Position numbers and translations under genes: made by a program
NCBI RefSeq assembly: GCF_009711045.1
Contig: NZ_WMJX01000007.1
Coordinates: forward strand, 1 to 64,000
DNA: 64,000 nucleotides
From: Myroides albus
GTDB taxonomy: Bacteria > Bacteroidota > Bacteroidia > Flavobacteriales > Flavobacteriaceae
Direction of reading: 5' to 3'
Part shown: positions 45,801 through 54,109 of the stretch, piece by piece
Layout: each line of letters starts with the position of its first letter
How positions within the stretch are numbered: the first letter of the stretch is position 1
The notes under the pieces: generated by a model
The model's input: only the letters and a program-made list of their open reading frames with translations
Told to the model about the DNA's origin: nothing
Databases searched by the model: none

Positions 45801-47173
45801 CTATGGCATTGAGCAATGGAGCAGGTGCAGAAGTACAACGACCTCTGGCAACGGTGGTAATCGGAGGATTGATGTTAGCAACATTCTTAACCCTTTTTGT
45901 ATTGCCATTGCTGTATATCACTTTTGAACAAAAACTAAACTTTAGCTTTATGAAAAAGAAAAAGGCCATTACCGCAGTAGTCGTTTTCCTTGGATTAGGA
46001 CTCACTGTTAATGCACAAACACCTATCACTATAGAGAATGCAATAAGTCAAGCTATCGAGCATAACAGTAGTATACGCACAGAAAAACTAAAAACAGAGT
46101 ATGCTAAGGCTTTTATAAAAACCTCTACAGATATACCCCAAACTACCCTTACGGGAGAATTTGGGCAAATCAATGGTCCTTATACAGATAACAAATTTAC
46201 TGTTACACAAGAAATAGCATTTCCTACGGTGTACAATAGACAAAAAAAGGTATTCAAAGCCGAGTACCAACAAAGCATATACGACCTTGAACTAAAAACC
46301 TTTGAGCTAAAAAAAGCGGTAACTCAAGGTTTCTATGACTTTATGTATTGGCAAGAAAAAGAGAATCTATTACTCAAGGCAGATAGTTTATACGCTAACT
46401 TTTACAATAAAGCGGCTTTACGACTACAGAAAGGTGAAAGTAATATTCTGGAAAAAACAACAGCCCAAAATCAACAAATGAGCATTCAAGCGCAGCTAAG
46501 TGAAGTCCAAAAAACAAAGAAACTTATCTTAGTAGAACTCCGATATTTGCTGAATACTGCAGAAGACATTAAGCCAGTTGTACAAGAGCAACGCGCAGTC
46601 TTAAATACTATCGAGAATGATTTAGAAAACAACCCTGTTTTACAAGCCATTGAAAATCAAAAGGCAATAGCCGAAGGACAAACTAAACTTGAGCGCTCGA
46701 AACAATTACCGAATATACAAGCGACTTATAATAACAGTAGTTTTATGGGGCTGGCTGCCAATGATGTCTACTATGATAGAAACAATCGCTTTCACGCCTT
46801 TCAAGTAGGGATTAGTTTACCTCTGTTTACAAGCGGACAGAGAGGGCGAATTAAAAGTGCACAAAAAGCAGAAGAAGTAGCAGCAGCTGAATACACAACT
46901 GCTAAGGAACTCATGAATTCTCGTTATCAACAATTGTTAGTATCTCATCAAAGCAATGCGGAGGTTCTAACTCATTATGAAAACTTCTCATTTGCAAATG
47001 CGGATACAATTGCAAAAACGGCACAATTGCAATTCATTAACGGGGATATCAATTACCTCGAATATGTAATGTTGATTAATCAGTCAATAGAGACTGTCAA
47101 TAGATACCTCGATACATTAAAAATGTACAATGACAATGTTATTCAAATCAACTATTTAACCTCTAACAAGTAA
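42824..47173 (+). CDS. cusA: CusA/CzcA-type RND pump fused to a TolC-like channel
   Basis: 1449 residues. Residues 1-1040 form a heavy-metal-efflux RND pump with 12 membrane helices; helix 4 reads DFGLIIDGAVIIVEAVLHQ, with the Asp and Glu relay of metal-type pumps, and SKLPIDAVPDITDNQVQV opens the porter domain. From about residue 1043 the chain continues with a second signal-peptide-like segment MKKKKAITAVVVFLGLGLTV, ending VNAQ, and a TolC/CusC outer-membrane-factor domain. So inner-membrane pump and outer-membrane channel are one reading frame. An internal ATG at 45950 could also start the channel separately. It forms an operon with cusB. Confidence 0.9.
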   Translation: MLNKIIEFSVKNKLIIGLFVLALIGVGIYQTSKLPIDAVPDITDNQVQVITVAPSYGATDIERLVTFPIEQANSNIPGIKNMRSFSRFGLSLVTIVFEEDVDVYWARQQVSERLNQVKADIPQDIGQPELGPISTGLGEIYQYVVRPLEGYEDKYDLTELRSIQDWVVRRQLLSVKGVAEVSSFGGKLKQYEIAVNSNKLDAFGITINDVFTALENNNENTGGAYIEKGPTVLYIRTEGLVGNIKDIESIAITSKHSEHPILIRDVAKVQIGHATRYGAMTYNDRGEVSGAVVMMLKGENSNEVIKNVKDKVAEIQKTLPEGVVIEAFLDRTKMVNNAIGTVETNLTEGALIVVFVLVLFLGNMRAGLLVASIIPLAMLFAICMMNLFGVSGNLMSLGALDFGLIIDGAVIIVEAVLHQFSHNARYKSMNKLSQDDMNKTVIHSASKMMNSAVFGQIIILIVYIPILTLEGIEGKMFKPMAQTVAFALLGAFLLSLTYVPMMSSLIMSRKVTHKPNFSERVMAKLEKFYQKCLVKVLELPKTIYAVVGVLFAIALYILSTLGGEFIPSLEEGDFAVDTKVLTGSTLTTTIESTQKTAHILKTRFPEVEKVVTKIGSAEVPTDPMPMDASDMMVILKDKSEWISAESFPELAEKMTKALEEVPGVTVGFQFPVQMRFNELMTGARQDVVVKVFGEDLDQLAEIAGKIGHIASTVKGATNLYVEPVTGMPQLLIEYNRPAIARYRLSIAEINRIVNTALAGQSTGMVYEGEKRFDMVVRMDEANRKNLSDIQNLLIPTPLGNQVPLNQLATVEIKEGPNQIQRENAQRRIFVGFNVKDRDVQSIVEELQQKVEAQIKLPTGYQITYGGQFENLNEAKARLAIAVPLALVLIFLLLFFAFRDIRECLMIFTAIPLSIIGGVFLLALRGMPFSISAGVGFIALFGVAVLNGIVLIAEFNRLQKSGVKNIVYVVVRGATSRLRPVLMTACVASFGFLPMALSNGAGAEVQRPLATVVIGGLMLATFLTLFVLPLLYITFEQKLNFSFMKKKKAITAVVVFLGLGLTVNAQTPITIENAISQAIEHNSSIRTEKLKTEYAKAFIKTSTDIPQTTLTGEFGQINGPYTDNKFTVTQEIAFPTVYNRQKKVFKAEYQQSIYDLELKTFELKKAVTQGFYDFMYWQEKENLLLKADSLYANFYNKAALRLQKGESNILEKTTAQNQQMSIQAQLSEVQKTKKLILVELRYLLNTAEDIKPVVQEQRAVLNTIENDLENNPVLQAIENQKAIAEGQTKLERSKQLPNIQATYNNSSFMGLAANDVYYDRNNRFHAFQVGISLPLFTSGQRGRIKSAQKAEEVAAAEYTTAKELMNSRYQQLLVSHQSNAEVLTHYENFSFANADTIAKTAQLQFINGDINYLEYVMLINQSIETVNRYLDTLKMYNDNVIQINYLTSNK

Positions 47174-47178
47174 TCATC

Positions 47179-48342
47179 ATGAAATCTAACTATATTCAAA
47201 CGCGCAGTTTTGTACTAATCCTTGCTTTAGGAAGCGCGATATTCTTTACGCAATGTAAAAAAGAACAACCTACTGAAGAAACCACAACTACAGTAGCAGA
47301 AAATGAAACAACTGTACATTTAACAGATGCACAGATGAAAAACACAGTGATTGAAACAGGAACTCTATCTGAGCGTAAAATTGCAACAACACTAAAACTC
47401 ACAGGGAAAATAGATGTCCCTCCACAAAACTTAGTTTCAGTTACCAACCCGTTAGGAGGATATCTAAAGAGCACGAAGTTACTACCTGGTATGCATATCA
47501 AAAAAGGTGAACTCATCGCGATGATGGAGGATCCGCAGTATATTCAATTACAACAAAATTACCTCATCGCCAAAGACAAATATGAGTTTGCCAAATTGGA
47601 CTACAATCGCCAGAAAGACTTGAATGCGAGTCAAGCCAGCAGTGACAAGGTAATGCAGATAGCTCAAGCAGAAATGAACAATCAACGCATCACAATGAAT
47701 GCTTTGGCTCAACAATTAGCCTTAATCAATATCAATCCGAGTTCCTTAACCCATGACAATATTAGTCGTACAATCAGCATATATAGCCCTATAAACGGAT
47801 TTGTCAGTAAGGCTTATGTCAATGTAGGCAAGTATGTCACTCCTTCTGACGTGATGTTTGAACTGATCAATCCTTTAGATATTCACTTGAATCTGAAAGT
47901 GTATGAAAAAGATTTAGATAAGTTGGAGATAGGACAGCGCGTCGTAAGTTATACGAATGCCAACCCAGACAAAAGATATGAAGGAAAAATTATTTTAATC
48001 AGTATGGATGTCAATGCAGACGGTGTATCAGAAGTGCATTGCCACTTTGAAGAATTTGACAAAAAACTGGTTCCAGGTATGTATATGAATGCCGATATCG
48101 ACACACATGCCCAAGTATCGCAGGCGCTACCAGAGGAAAGTGTCGTTTACTTCGAAAAGCAGAACTACGTATTTGTCCAAACGGAGAGACAAACTTATGA
48201 AATGACACCCGTGCAGATTGGGCCAAAAGAAGATGGCTATATACAAATAAACAATCCTACAGAACTATCGAATAAGAAAATAGTAACTAAGGGAGCTTAT
48301 ACACTGCTAATGAAACTAAAAAACACAGAAGAAGAGGAATAG
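47179..48342 (+). CDS. cusB: RND periplasmic adaptor, CusB-like lipoprotein
   Basis: 387 residues. The lipoprotein signal ends at residue 26 (FTQC). The body is a membrane-fusion protein: barrel-sandwich hybrid (VSVTNPLGGYLKSTKLLPGM), a helical hairpin at about 110-175 (YIQLQQNYLIAKDKYEFAK), then beta-barrel and membrane-proximal domains (VGKYVTPSDVMFEL, PGMYMNADIDT). It bridges the pump and channel, here both parts of the preceding fusion protein, 5 nt upstream. No His/Met-rich metal-binding end is seen. The terminator is a perfect palindrome. Confidence 0.9.
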   Translation: MKSNYIQTRSFVLILALGSAIFFTQCKKEQPTEETTTTVAENETTVHLTDAQMKNTVIETGTLSERKIATTLKLTGKIDVPPQNLVSVTNPLGGYLKSTKLLPGMHIKKGELIAMMEDPQYIQLQQNYLIAKDKYEFAKLDYNRQKDLNASQASSDKVMQIAQAEMNNQRITMNALAQQLALININPSSLTHDNISRTISIYSPINGFVSKAYVNVGKYVTPSDVMFELINPLDIHLNLKVYEKDLDKLEIGQRVVSYTNANPDKRYEGKIILISMDVNADGVSEVHCHFEEFDKKLVPGMYMNADIDTHAQVSQALPEESVVYFEKQNYVFVQTERQTYEMTPVQIGPKEDGYIQINNPTELSNKKIVTKGAYTLLMKLKNTEEEE

Positions 48343-48350
48343 CAAAATCA

Positions 48351-48388
48351 AAAAAAGGAGTAGGTAATCGATTACCTACTCCTTTTTT
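48351..48388. terminator. Perfect 38-bp palindromic terminator
   Basis: 19-bp arms with no spacer (centre ATCGAT at 48367-48372), containing AAAAAAGGAG and CTCCTTTTTT ends. It serves cusB and the convergent lipoprotein. Confidence 0.85.
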
Positions 48389-48413
48389 GATTTTATCAAC
48401 TATGACTTTATAT

Positions 48414-48836
48414 TTATTCTTTAATCTTGATATCAAAACTTGCTGAACAATAGCCTTCAGCTATAACCTCAACCGTAAAGTCTTTATTATCCTCTTTATA
48501 AGTAGGGTAAACAACAATATTTATTTGGTGAGTGCCACTTACTTTTTTCACCCAGATATTTTTGGTCTTAATCTCATCTGTTAGTATTTGGTTCCCAGAT
48601 GAATTAGAATCAAAAAAGCCAAAACTTGGACTTAGTGTAAACGAACTTGGACTAACTGTCACAACTTGCTCGCCGCCCTGCACTTCAAAGGTCAAAGAAG
48701 TTTTACTAAGTGTGACCACCTTAGGGCAATCTCTTGGAGGAATAAAATCTGAATCTTCACAAGCACAAAAAAAAGGTATAACGATAACAACAGCGAAATA
48801 CAAATATATCTTCGATAAAAAATGAGGAATAGTCAT
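48414..48836 (-). CDS. Small lipoprotein, possibly BACON-like
   Basis: About 140 residues from ATG 48836; an upstream ATG at 48872 would put 12 residues before the signal peptide, so I reject it. The lipobox is FFCAC, followed by EDSDF. The mature part has VVTLSKTSLTFEVQGGEQVVT, like the start of BACON or Ig-like repeats, then beta-rich sequence with two Cys (DCPK and GYCSAS). Function unknown; it ends at the palindromic terminator shared with cusB. Confidence 0.65.
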   Translation of the reverse strand: MTIPHFLSKIYLYFAVVIVIPFFCACEDSDFIPPRDCPKVVTLSKTSLTFEVQGGEQVVTVSPSSFTLSPSFGFFDSNSSGNQILTDEIKTKNIWVKKVSGTHQINIVVYPTYKEDNKDFTVEVIAEGYCSASFDIKIKE

Positions 48837-48970
48837 GCAGCTTTTTCCTTCAAAAATACTATATATGACCAAATCAATAGAAGTATAAAACGAAGATTTT
48901 TAATGCTTTACATCTATATTTCAAACCAAAGAAATACTTTTCAAAGACATTATGAGTAAAAGGCTATACA

Positions 48971-49360
48971 CTACTCGCCTTCTCCTACTATTTGACTGTA
49001 CCTTGCTTGAATCTCTTTTAACCTTGCTTTTTGTTCATCCGTAAAATCACCTAAATCCAAACCGTATCCTTCGCTAACTAACCTTGTCACTTCTTCACTT
49101 ACAGCATTGAATGCTTTAGAGTGTTCCTCCTCCCCTTTAGAAAGCTTTACATACAAATCTGTTTGCTTATTTACTGCCGTTTCGAACTTGTTTAAAAACG
49201 CATCAATAGGATTAACTTTTACGACCTCTTCTGTCTTCTCCTGTTTTGATTCTGTTTCTTTATTCTTCTTACAAGAACTAAAAGTCAATATACACAGTCC
49301 TACCATTAACAACAGTTTACTGTTTTTGGTCAAAAAAATAGAGTGGTTATATTTCTTCAT
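48971..49360 (-). CDS. Small helical lipoprotein
   Basis: 129 residues. The signal ends at residue 30 (FSSC), followed by a Lys/Glu-rich stretch. The mature half is helical (NPIDAFLNKFETAVNKQTDL, EEEHSKAFNAVSEEVTRLV, DFTDEQKARLKEIQARY) with no catalytic features. Not recognised; the DEQKARLKEI pattern resembles stress-related DUF domains only generically. Monocistronic. Confidence 0.65.
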   Translation of the reverse strand: MKKYNHSIFLTKNSKLLLMVGLCILTFSSCKKNKETESKQEKTEEVVKVNPIDAFLNKFETAVNKQTDLYVKLSKGEEEHSKAFNAVSEEVTRLVSEGYGLDLGDFTDEQKARLKEIQARYSQIVGEGE

Positions 49361-49684
49361 CTTTTATAGCGCGCTTTAAATTATAATTATGAATAACAAA
49401 TGTAAAGAAAAAGTCTGTTTCGCCACACTCTTAAAATGGTTGACCATACAAAACTATAGACTCCTACCTAAACTCGAATAACTTCAAGACTTAGCGTCAA
49501 CACTAAATCCATAAAGCAAAAACGACTAAGATATATCAAACATATCTTTTAAATATTTTTTTGTAAAAACACAGCTTGTGTATAGTGTAATTCTGATATA
49601 AACACTAACTTTATTCTCTCAACGCCTTATTCATGTGATTAAGGCTTTTTCTATTTTAAAACAATTCAGAAATTACTACTCACT
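49361..49684. other. 324-bp intergenic region, leader of the aminotransferase operon
   Basis: It holds a terminator-like hairpin (49624-49650) 35 nt before the aminotransferase start and a TAacTTTA box (7 of 8) near 49601. Nothing else seen. Confidence 0.5.
49622..49652 (+). terminator. Leader terminator (possible attenuator) before the aminotransferase gene
   Basis: GCCTTA (49624-49629) pairs with TAAGGC (49640-49645) and TTTTTCTATTTT follows. No plus-strand gene ends here, so it would act on transcripts of the downstream operon. Confidence 0.55.
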
Positions 49685-50848
49685 ATGGACAGACGCAGTC
49701 TATTAAAACTATCAGGTACCCTCTTTGCAGGGAGCATTCTTACACAAGGATATGCAACAACTAAAACTTTAGAAACAATTGCGGGATTAGATTTACCAAC
49801 AAATGTTGACAATCCACTTTATCTACATTTTAACGAAAATAGCCTTGGTCTATCACCAAAAGCAAAAAAAGCTATTGTAGATGTACTATCAAACGTTAAC
49901 CGATATCCTGAAAGTCACATAAATGAACTGCTCGCGACTATAGCTGATACTTTTAAAGTTGAAAAGCAACAAATTACCATTGGATCAGGATCCTCTGATA
50001 TCATTAGAGGTTTAATCAATATGCAAGGTTATTTAGCGGCACAAGCTGGAAAAAAAATCCAACTTATCTCACCAGAACCTTCTTTTTCGTTGGCAGCAGA
50101 GCACGCCTCTGCTATGGGAATAAAAGTAGTTAATGTTCCTTTAGACAAAAACTTTTGTATGGATATCGCGACTATGAAAAACATAGCCGATGCATTTGAC
50201 GGTCTATCAATATGCTATTTGTGCAACCCAAATAACCCTACAGGAACACTTACCTCTACGCAGACAATTGCAGATTGGATCACGCAAGCCGATGCTACAA
50301 AGAACTTCTTTATGGTGGATGAAGCTTACGCAGAATATATTACAGATCCTGCATTTGTCAGTGGAACTTCATTTATCAGAGAAAACAGAAATAATGTTAT
50401 AGTGTTACGCACATTCTCAAAGCTATTCGCTATGGCGGGAATGAGATTGGGGTTCAGTATTTCAACTGAAGCAACAGCGAAAGCACTAAGTCCATTTATG
50501 GCAATTGAAAACATTAGTTCAACTACTGCTGTGGCAGGTACAGCATCTTTACTAGACAAAGCTTATATCAACGAAAGTAAGGCGATGAATACTCATTCAC
50601 TAAAGATAACGACTGAGTTATTTGATCAAATAGACATTAAGTACTTAGAAAGTCATGGGAATTTCCTTTTTCATCAAATAAAATGTGAACCTGAGTTGTA
50701 TACTGCTGAGATGAAAAAAGAAGGCATTATCGTGGGTCGTCCCTTTCCTCCATTGACTTATTGGAGTAGAGTTACCCTTGGTACAACGGAAGAAATGAAC
50801 AAATTCTTATCAGTGATTAAAAAATTCAAGAAAAAAGGATGGGTATAA
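49685..50848 (+). CDS. Tat-exported PLP aminotransferase, HisC-like
   Basis: 387 residues. The N-terminus carries a twin-arginine signal (MDRRSLLKLSGTLFAGSIL). The rest is a fold-type I aminotransferase like histidinol-phosphate aminotransferase: LYLHFNENSLGLSPKAKKA, ITIGSGSSDIIRG, YLCNPNNPTGTL, VDEAYAEY, and the PLP lysine in LRTFSKLFAMAGMRLG. A cofactor-loaded enzyme fits Tat export, but substrate and periplasmic role are unknown. Unlike true HisC it is not near his genes; it heads an apparent operon with a metallo-beta-lactamase 23 nt later. Confidence 0.85.
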   Translation: MDRRSLLKLSGTLFAGSILTQGYATTKTLETIAGLDLPTNVDNPLYLHFNENSLGLSPKAKKAIVDVLSNVNRYPESHINELLATIADTFKVEKQQITIGSGSSDIIRGLINMQGYLAAQAGKKIQLISPEPSFSLAAEHASAMGIKVVNVPLDKNFCMDIATMKNIADAFDGLSICYLCNPNNPTGTLTSTQTIADWITQADATKNFFMVDEAYAEYITDPAFVSGTSFIRENRNNVIVLRTFSKLFAMAGMRLGFSISTEATAKALSPFMAIENISSTTAVAGTASLLDKAYINESKAMNTHSLKITTELFDQIDIKYLESHGNFLFHQIKCEPELYTAEMKKEGIIVGRPFPPLTYWSRVTLGTTEEMNKFLSVIKKFKKKGWV

Positions 50849-50871
50849 TCCCTCAATCAATACGTTAAATT

Positions 50872-51612
50872 ATGCGTCAATTTCTTTACACTATCGCCTT
50901 GCTAACATGCTCATTTATTGCACATGCCCAATCCGAAAAACTAAAGATCGAAAAGTTAAATGACAAAATGTATGTCTACACTACCTATCAAGAGTTTAAT
51001 GGTGTACAATACTCCTCTAACGCCTTATATGTAGTAACTGACGATGGAGTATTGCTCATCGACACCCCTTGGGATAAAGAGCAATATGAACCTTTAGTAA
51101 ATCACATCAAGCAAGCACACAACAAAGAGATTAAATGGGTAATCACTACCCACTTTCACGAAGATCGATCGGGAGGGTTAGATTACTTTAATAAAGCTGG
51201 AGCTCAAACGTATACCTTTGTACAAACTAATGAGATGCTAAAGGAGCGCAATGAACCTCAAGCACAACACACTTTTGATAAAGAAAGACACTTTACCTTC
51301 GGCAATGAGAAACTAACGGTTTATTTCTTAGGTGAAGGTCACACAAAAGACAATACTGTCGTGTGGTTTCCACAAGAAAAAATACTGTATGGAGGCTGTC
51401 TGATTAAGAGTGCTGAAGCTACAAGTATTGGAAATATAGCGAATGCAAATGTAAATGCCTGGCCTAAAACCGTTAAAGCGGTAAAACGCAAATTTAAAAA
51501 GGTGAAATCTATCATCCCAGGACATGATCAATGGAATATGTCAGGACATATAGAGAATACCGAACGTATCTTAGAGGAATACCATCGAGATAATTTAAAT
51601 AAAAACAATTAA
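50872..51612 (+). CDS. bla: Subclass B1 metallo-beta-lactamase, MUS/TUS-like
   Basis: 246 residues. The signal peptide runs to residue 20 (AHAQ). The zinc site is complete: THFHEDRSGGL supplies His, His and Asp; GEGHTKDN supplies the third His; GGCLIKS supplies the Cys; IPGHDQW supplies the last His. This order is that of B1 enzymes, which hydrolyse most beta-lactams including carbapenems. The HFHEDRSGG variant and context suggest the intrinsic enzymes of Myroides; the exact allele needs comparison. No integron or mobile element is adjacent, consistent with a chromosomal gene. Confidence 0.9.
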   Translation: MRQFLYTIALLTCSFIAHAQSEKLKIEKLNDKMYVYTTYQEFNGVQYSSNALYVVTDDGVLLIDTPWDKEQYEPLVNHIKQAHNKEIKWVITTHFHEDRSGGLDYFNKAGAQTYTFVQTNEMLKERNEPQAQHTFDKERHFTFGNEKLTVYFLGEGHTKDNTVVWFPQEKILYGGCLIKSAEATSIGNIANANVNAWPKTVKAVKRKFKKVKSIIPGHDQWNMSGHIENTERILEEYHRDNLNKNN

Positions 51613-51692
51613 TAAGTATAGTAAATCAATAAACTTAAGGTTATTAACAACAAAATGCCTATAGCATAGTTTCTAATCTTAAAGTCTTTTAT

Positions 51693-51700
51693 TACTTTTG
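51693..51700 (+). promoter_or_regulatory. -7 promoter box TActTTTG for glyS
   Basis: Exact consensus ending 5 nt before the ATG at 51705; a partial -33 (TTTC) is about 19 nt upstream. It predicts a leaderless mRNA. Confidence 0.6.
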
Positions 51701-51704
51701 CATC

Positions 51705-53249
51705 ATGGCAAAACAAGAGGATATTTTTAAGAACGTTGTTTCGCACGCGAAAGAGTATGGGTACATATTTCCTTCAAGCGAAATTTACGATGGTTTAAGC
51801 GCAGTATATGACTACGCTCAAAACGGTGTGGAGTTAAAGAAAAACATTCGAGAGTACTGGTGGAAATCTATGGTACAAATGCACGAGAATATTGTAGGAA
51901 TTGATGCCTCAATTTTTATGCATCCTACCACTTGGAAAGCCTCAGGCCACGTCGATGCATTCAACGACCCATTAATTGATAATAAAGACAGTAAAAAGAG
52001 ATACAGAGCTGACGTTCTTATCGAAGACTACTGTGAAAAATTATACCAAAAGGCTCAAAAGGAAATCGAAAAAGCGAAGAAGCGCTTTGGAGAAGCTTTT
52101 GACGAAGAACAATTCGTAGCTACTAACCCTCGTGTAGTAGAATATTTAGCGAAGAAAAAAGAGATTTTAGAGCGTATGGCTCGTGGTCTTGATTCAGGAG
52201 ATTTAGCAGACGTAAAAGCACTTATTGAAGAACTTGAGATTGCTGATCCTGATACAGGTTCTAAAAACTGGACGGAAGTGCGTCAATTCAACTTGATGTT
52301 CGGAACTAAACTTGGAGCTTCTGCAGACTCTGCTATGGACTTATACTTGCGTCCTGAGACTGCTCAAGGAATCTTTGTTAACTTCCTAAACGTACAGAAA
52401 ACTGGACGTATGAAGATTCCATTCGGTATCGCTCAGACAGGTAAAGCTTTCCGTAACGAAATCGTAGCTCGTCAGTTCATCTTCCGTATGCGTGAGTTCG
52501 AACAGATGGAGATGCAATTCTTTGTAAAACCAGGTGAAGAAATGAAGTACTACGAGTACTGGAAAGAAACTCGTCACAAATGGCACTTATCATTGGGTAT
52601 GGGAGCAGAGAACTATCGCTTCCACGACCATGAGAAATTAGCACATTATGCTAATGCTGCTACTGATATTGAGTTTAACTTCCCATTTGGATTTAAAGAG
52701 TTAGAAGGTATTCACTCGCGTACTGACTTTGACCTTAAAGCACATGAGAAGTTCTCTGGAAAGAAACTACAATTCTTCGATAACGAAACAAATACGTCTT
52801 ATGTACCTTATGTAGTTGAGACATCAGTAGGTTTAGACCGTATGTTCTTATCTGTATTCTCTAAATCATTAGTAGAAGAAACCTTAGAAGATGGTAGTAC
52901 ACGTACTGTATTGAGATTACCTTCAGTACTTGCTCCTACTAAAGCAGCAATCTTGCCTTTAGTAAAAAAAGATGGTCTTCCTGAGTTAGCTCAAGAAATT
53001 ATCGAAGAACTGAAATGGGACTTTAATGTAGCTTATGACGAAAAAGACGCAGTAGGTCGTCGTTACCGCCGTGCTGATGCATTAGGTACACCTTTCTGTA
53101 TTACGGTAGATCACCAGTCATTAGAAGACAAAACGGTTACTATCCGTCATCGTGACACGATGAAACAAGATCGTGTAGCAATCGCTGACCTTAAAAACAT
53201 CATAGAAAACGAAGTATCTATGAAAAACTGGTTAAAGAAAATGAAGTAA
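51705..53249 (+). CDS. glyS: Glycyl-tRNA synthetase
   Basis: 514 residues, alpha-2 type. It charges tRNA-Gly. Class II motif 1 is near VVSHAKEYGYIFPSSE onward; motif 2 is FRNEIVARQFIFRMREFEQ; motif 3 is TSVGLDRMFL. The N-terminal ALIEELEIADPDTGSKNW and C-terminal anticodon-binding domain (PTKAAILPLVKKDGL) are typical. A longer form with an inserted N-terminal helical part is normal in Bacteroidetes. Its promoter predicts a transcript starting at the AUG. Confidence 0.95.
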   Translation: MAKQEDIFKNVVSHAKEYGYIFPSSEIYDGLSAVYDYAQNGVELKKNIREYWWKSMVQMHENIVGIDASIFMHPTTWKASGHVDAFNDPLIDNKDSKKRYRADVLIEDYCEKLYQKAQKEIEKAKKRFGEAFDEEQFVATNPRVVEYLAKKKEILERMARGLDSGDLADVKALIEELEIADPDTGSKNWTEVRQFNLMFGTKLGASADSAMDLYLRPETAQGIFVNFLNVQKTGRMKIPFGIAQTGKAFRNEIVARQFIFRMREFEQMEMQFFVKPGEEMKYYEYWKETRHKWHLSLGMGAENYRFHDHEKLAHYANAATDIEFNFPFGFKELEGIHSRTDFDLKAHEKFSGKKLQFFDNETNTSYVPYVVETSVGLDRMFLSVFSKSLVEETLEDGSTRTVLRLPSVLAPTKAAILPLVKKDGLPELAQEIIEELKWDFNVAYDEKDAVGRRYRRADALGTPFCITVDHQSLEDKTVTIRHRDTMKQDRVAIADLKNIIENEVSMKNWLKKMK

Positions 53250-53269
53250 TCAGATAATTATTAAACATA

Positions 53270-53304
53270 CGAAAGCTGTTCCTCACCGGAGCAGCTTTTT
53301 TTTA
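53270..53304 (+). terminator. Intrinsic terminator after glyS
   Basis: AAAGCTGTTCC pairs with GGAGCAGCTTT (one wobble) and a long T-run follows. Confidence 0.85.
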
Positions 53305-53324
53305 TTTCTCTTAGGTATACATTT

Positions 53325-53780
53325 CTAGTTTACTGTATTCATGCCTTCGCTCTCCTCATTCAATCTCTCACCTGCCTTTCCAAAAATCAAGGTCATTAAA
53401 TCTCCAGTCCATAGAGTTGGTATAACACATCACACTACCATTACTTTTCCCAAACCAAAAATTACGATGCCTATGAATAGCATCAACGAATGCCAAGACG
53501 CATACAGGATCTTACTTCTAAACCTTCAAATCACAATACACATCAAAACTACAACAGGTATCAGCCCTACACAAAAAGCATACATTAGTACAAATAGTTG
53601 TGTAAACAATGTATATGCAAATTCTTTATCCTTAATCATAATTACCTGAAAGTCCAGGTAAGCAAAAAGCAAAGTCCTCATCAAGTGAGAAAGATAGATA
53701 CGCAATACCTTCACCGAAGTAAAACAGCTATACTCAGTCAATCTTCTCAAGCTGAATAGAAATACGTTCAAGGTGCATAT
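53325..53780 (-). pseudogene. Decayed membrane-protein gene with in-frame stops
   Basis: One minus-strand frame gives DKEFAYTLFTQLFVLMYAFC and VGLIPVVVLMCIVI, then a TGA, RFRSKILYASWHSLMLFIGIV, a second TGA, and IPTLWTGDLMTLIFGKAGER to a TAG at 53325. The upstream part appears to shift frame near 53640 (LSFSLDEDFAFCLPGLSG reads in another frame). Hydrophobic segments suggest a small membrane protein. Two in-frame TGA codons and a frameshift point to a recent pseudogene. Confidence 0.5.
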
Positions 53781-54109
53781 TTACAATCCTACACTAAGTA
53801 GATAGACAAAAATTCTTGCTAACTACTCCTGATTCGATAATTAATCTGTACGTCAAATAGTCAATAAACCGATCTGACCTATACTTGTTAAACGCAAATT
53901 ATTAATAGGCGTTTTCTTAAAAAACAAATCTCATACAGTATGAGCAGTTAACTAAGAATACTATTCGTTCTTGTCTAAAAGTACAATTAAACGCACATCA
54001 GCCTTTTCACATCAAAAGATATTGAAAACCACATTGGCTAAGTTCAATATAGATCCTGAGATAAACACGCTTCGAAATGATTGTGATATGATATCCTAAT
54101 GTTCCCATA

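Noticed and set aside
50872..51612. Acquired resistance gene on a mobile element
   Set aside because: No integron, IS, attC or composition break nearby; a chromosomal intrinsic enzyme fits better.
53341..53649. Plus-strand 102-codon open frame after glyS
   Set aside because: Composition is unlike a protein and it lies antisense to the decayed membrane-protein frame, which explains its openness.
53325..53780. Selenoprotein or TGA reassignment in the membrane frame
   Set aside because: No SECIS-like element was seen and the frame is also shifted, so decay is simpler.
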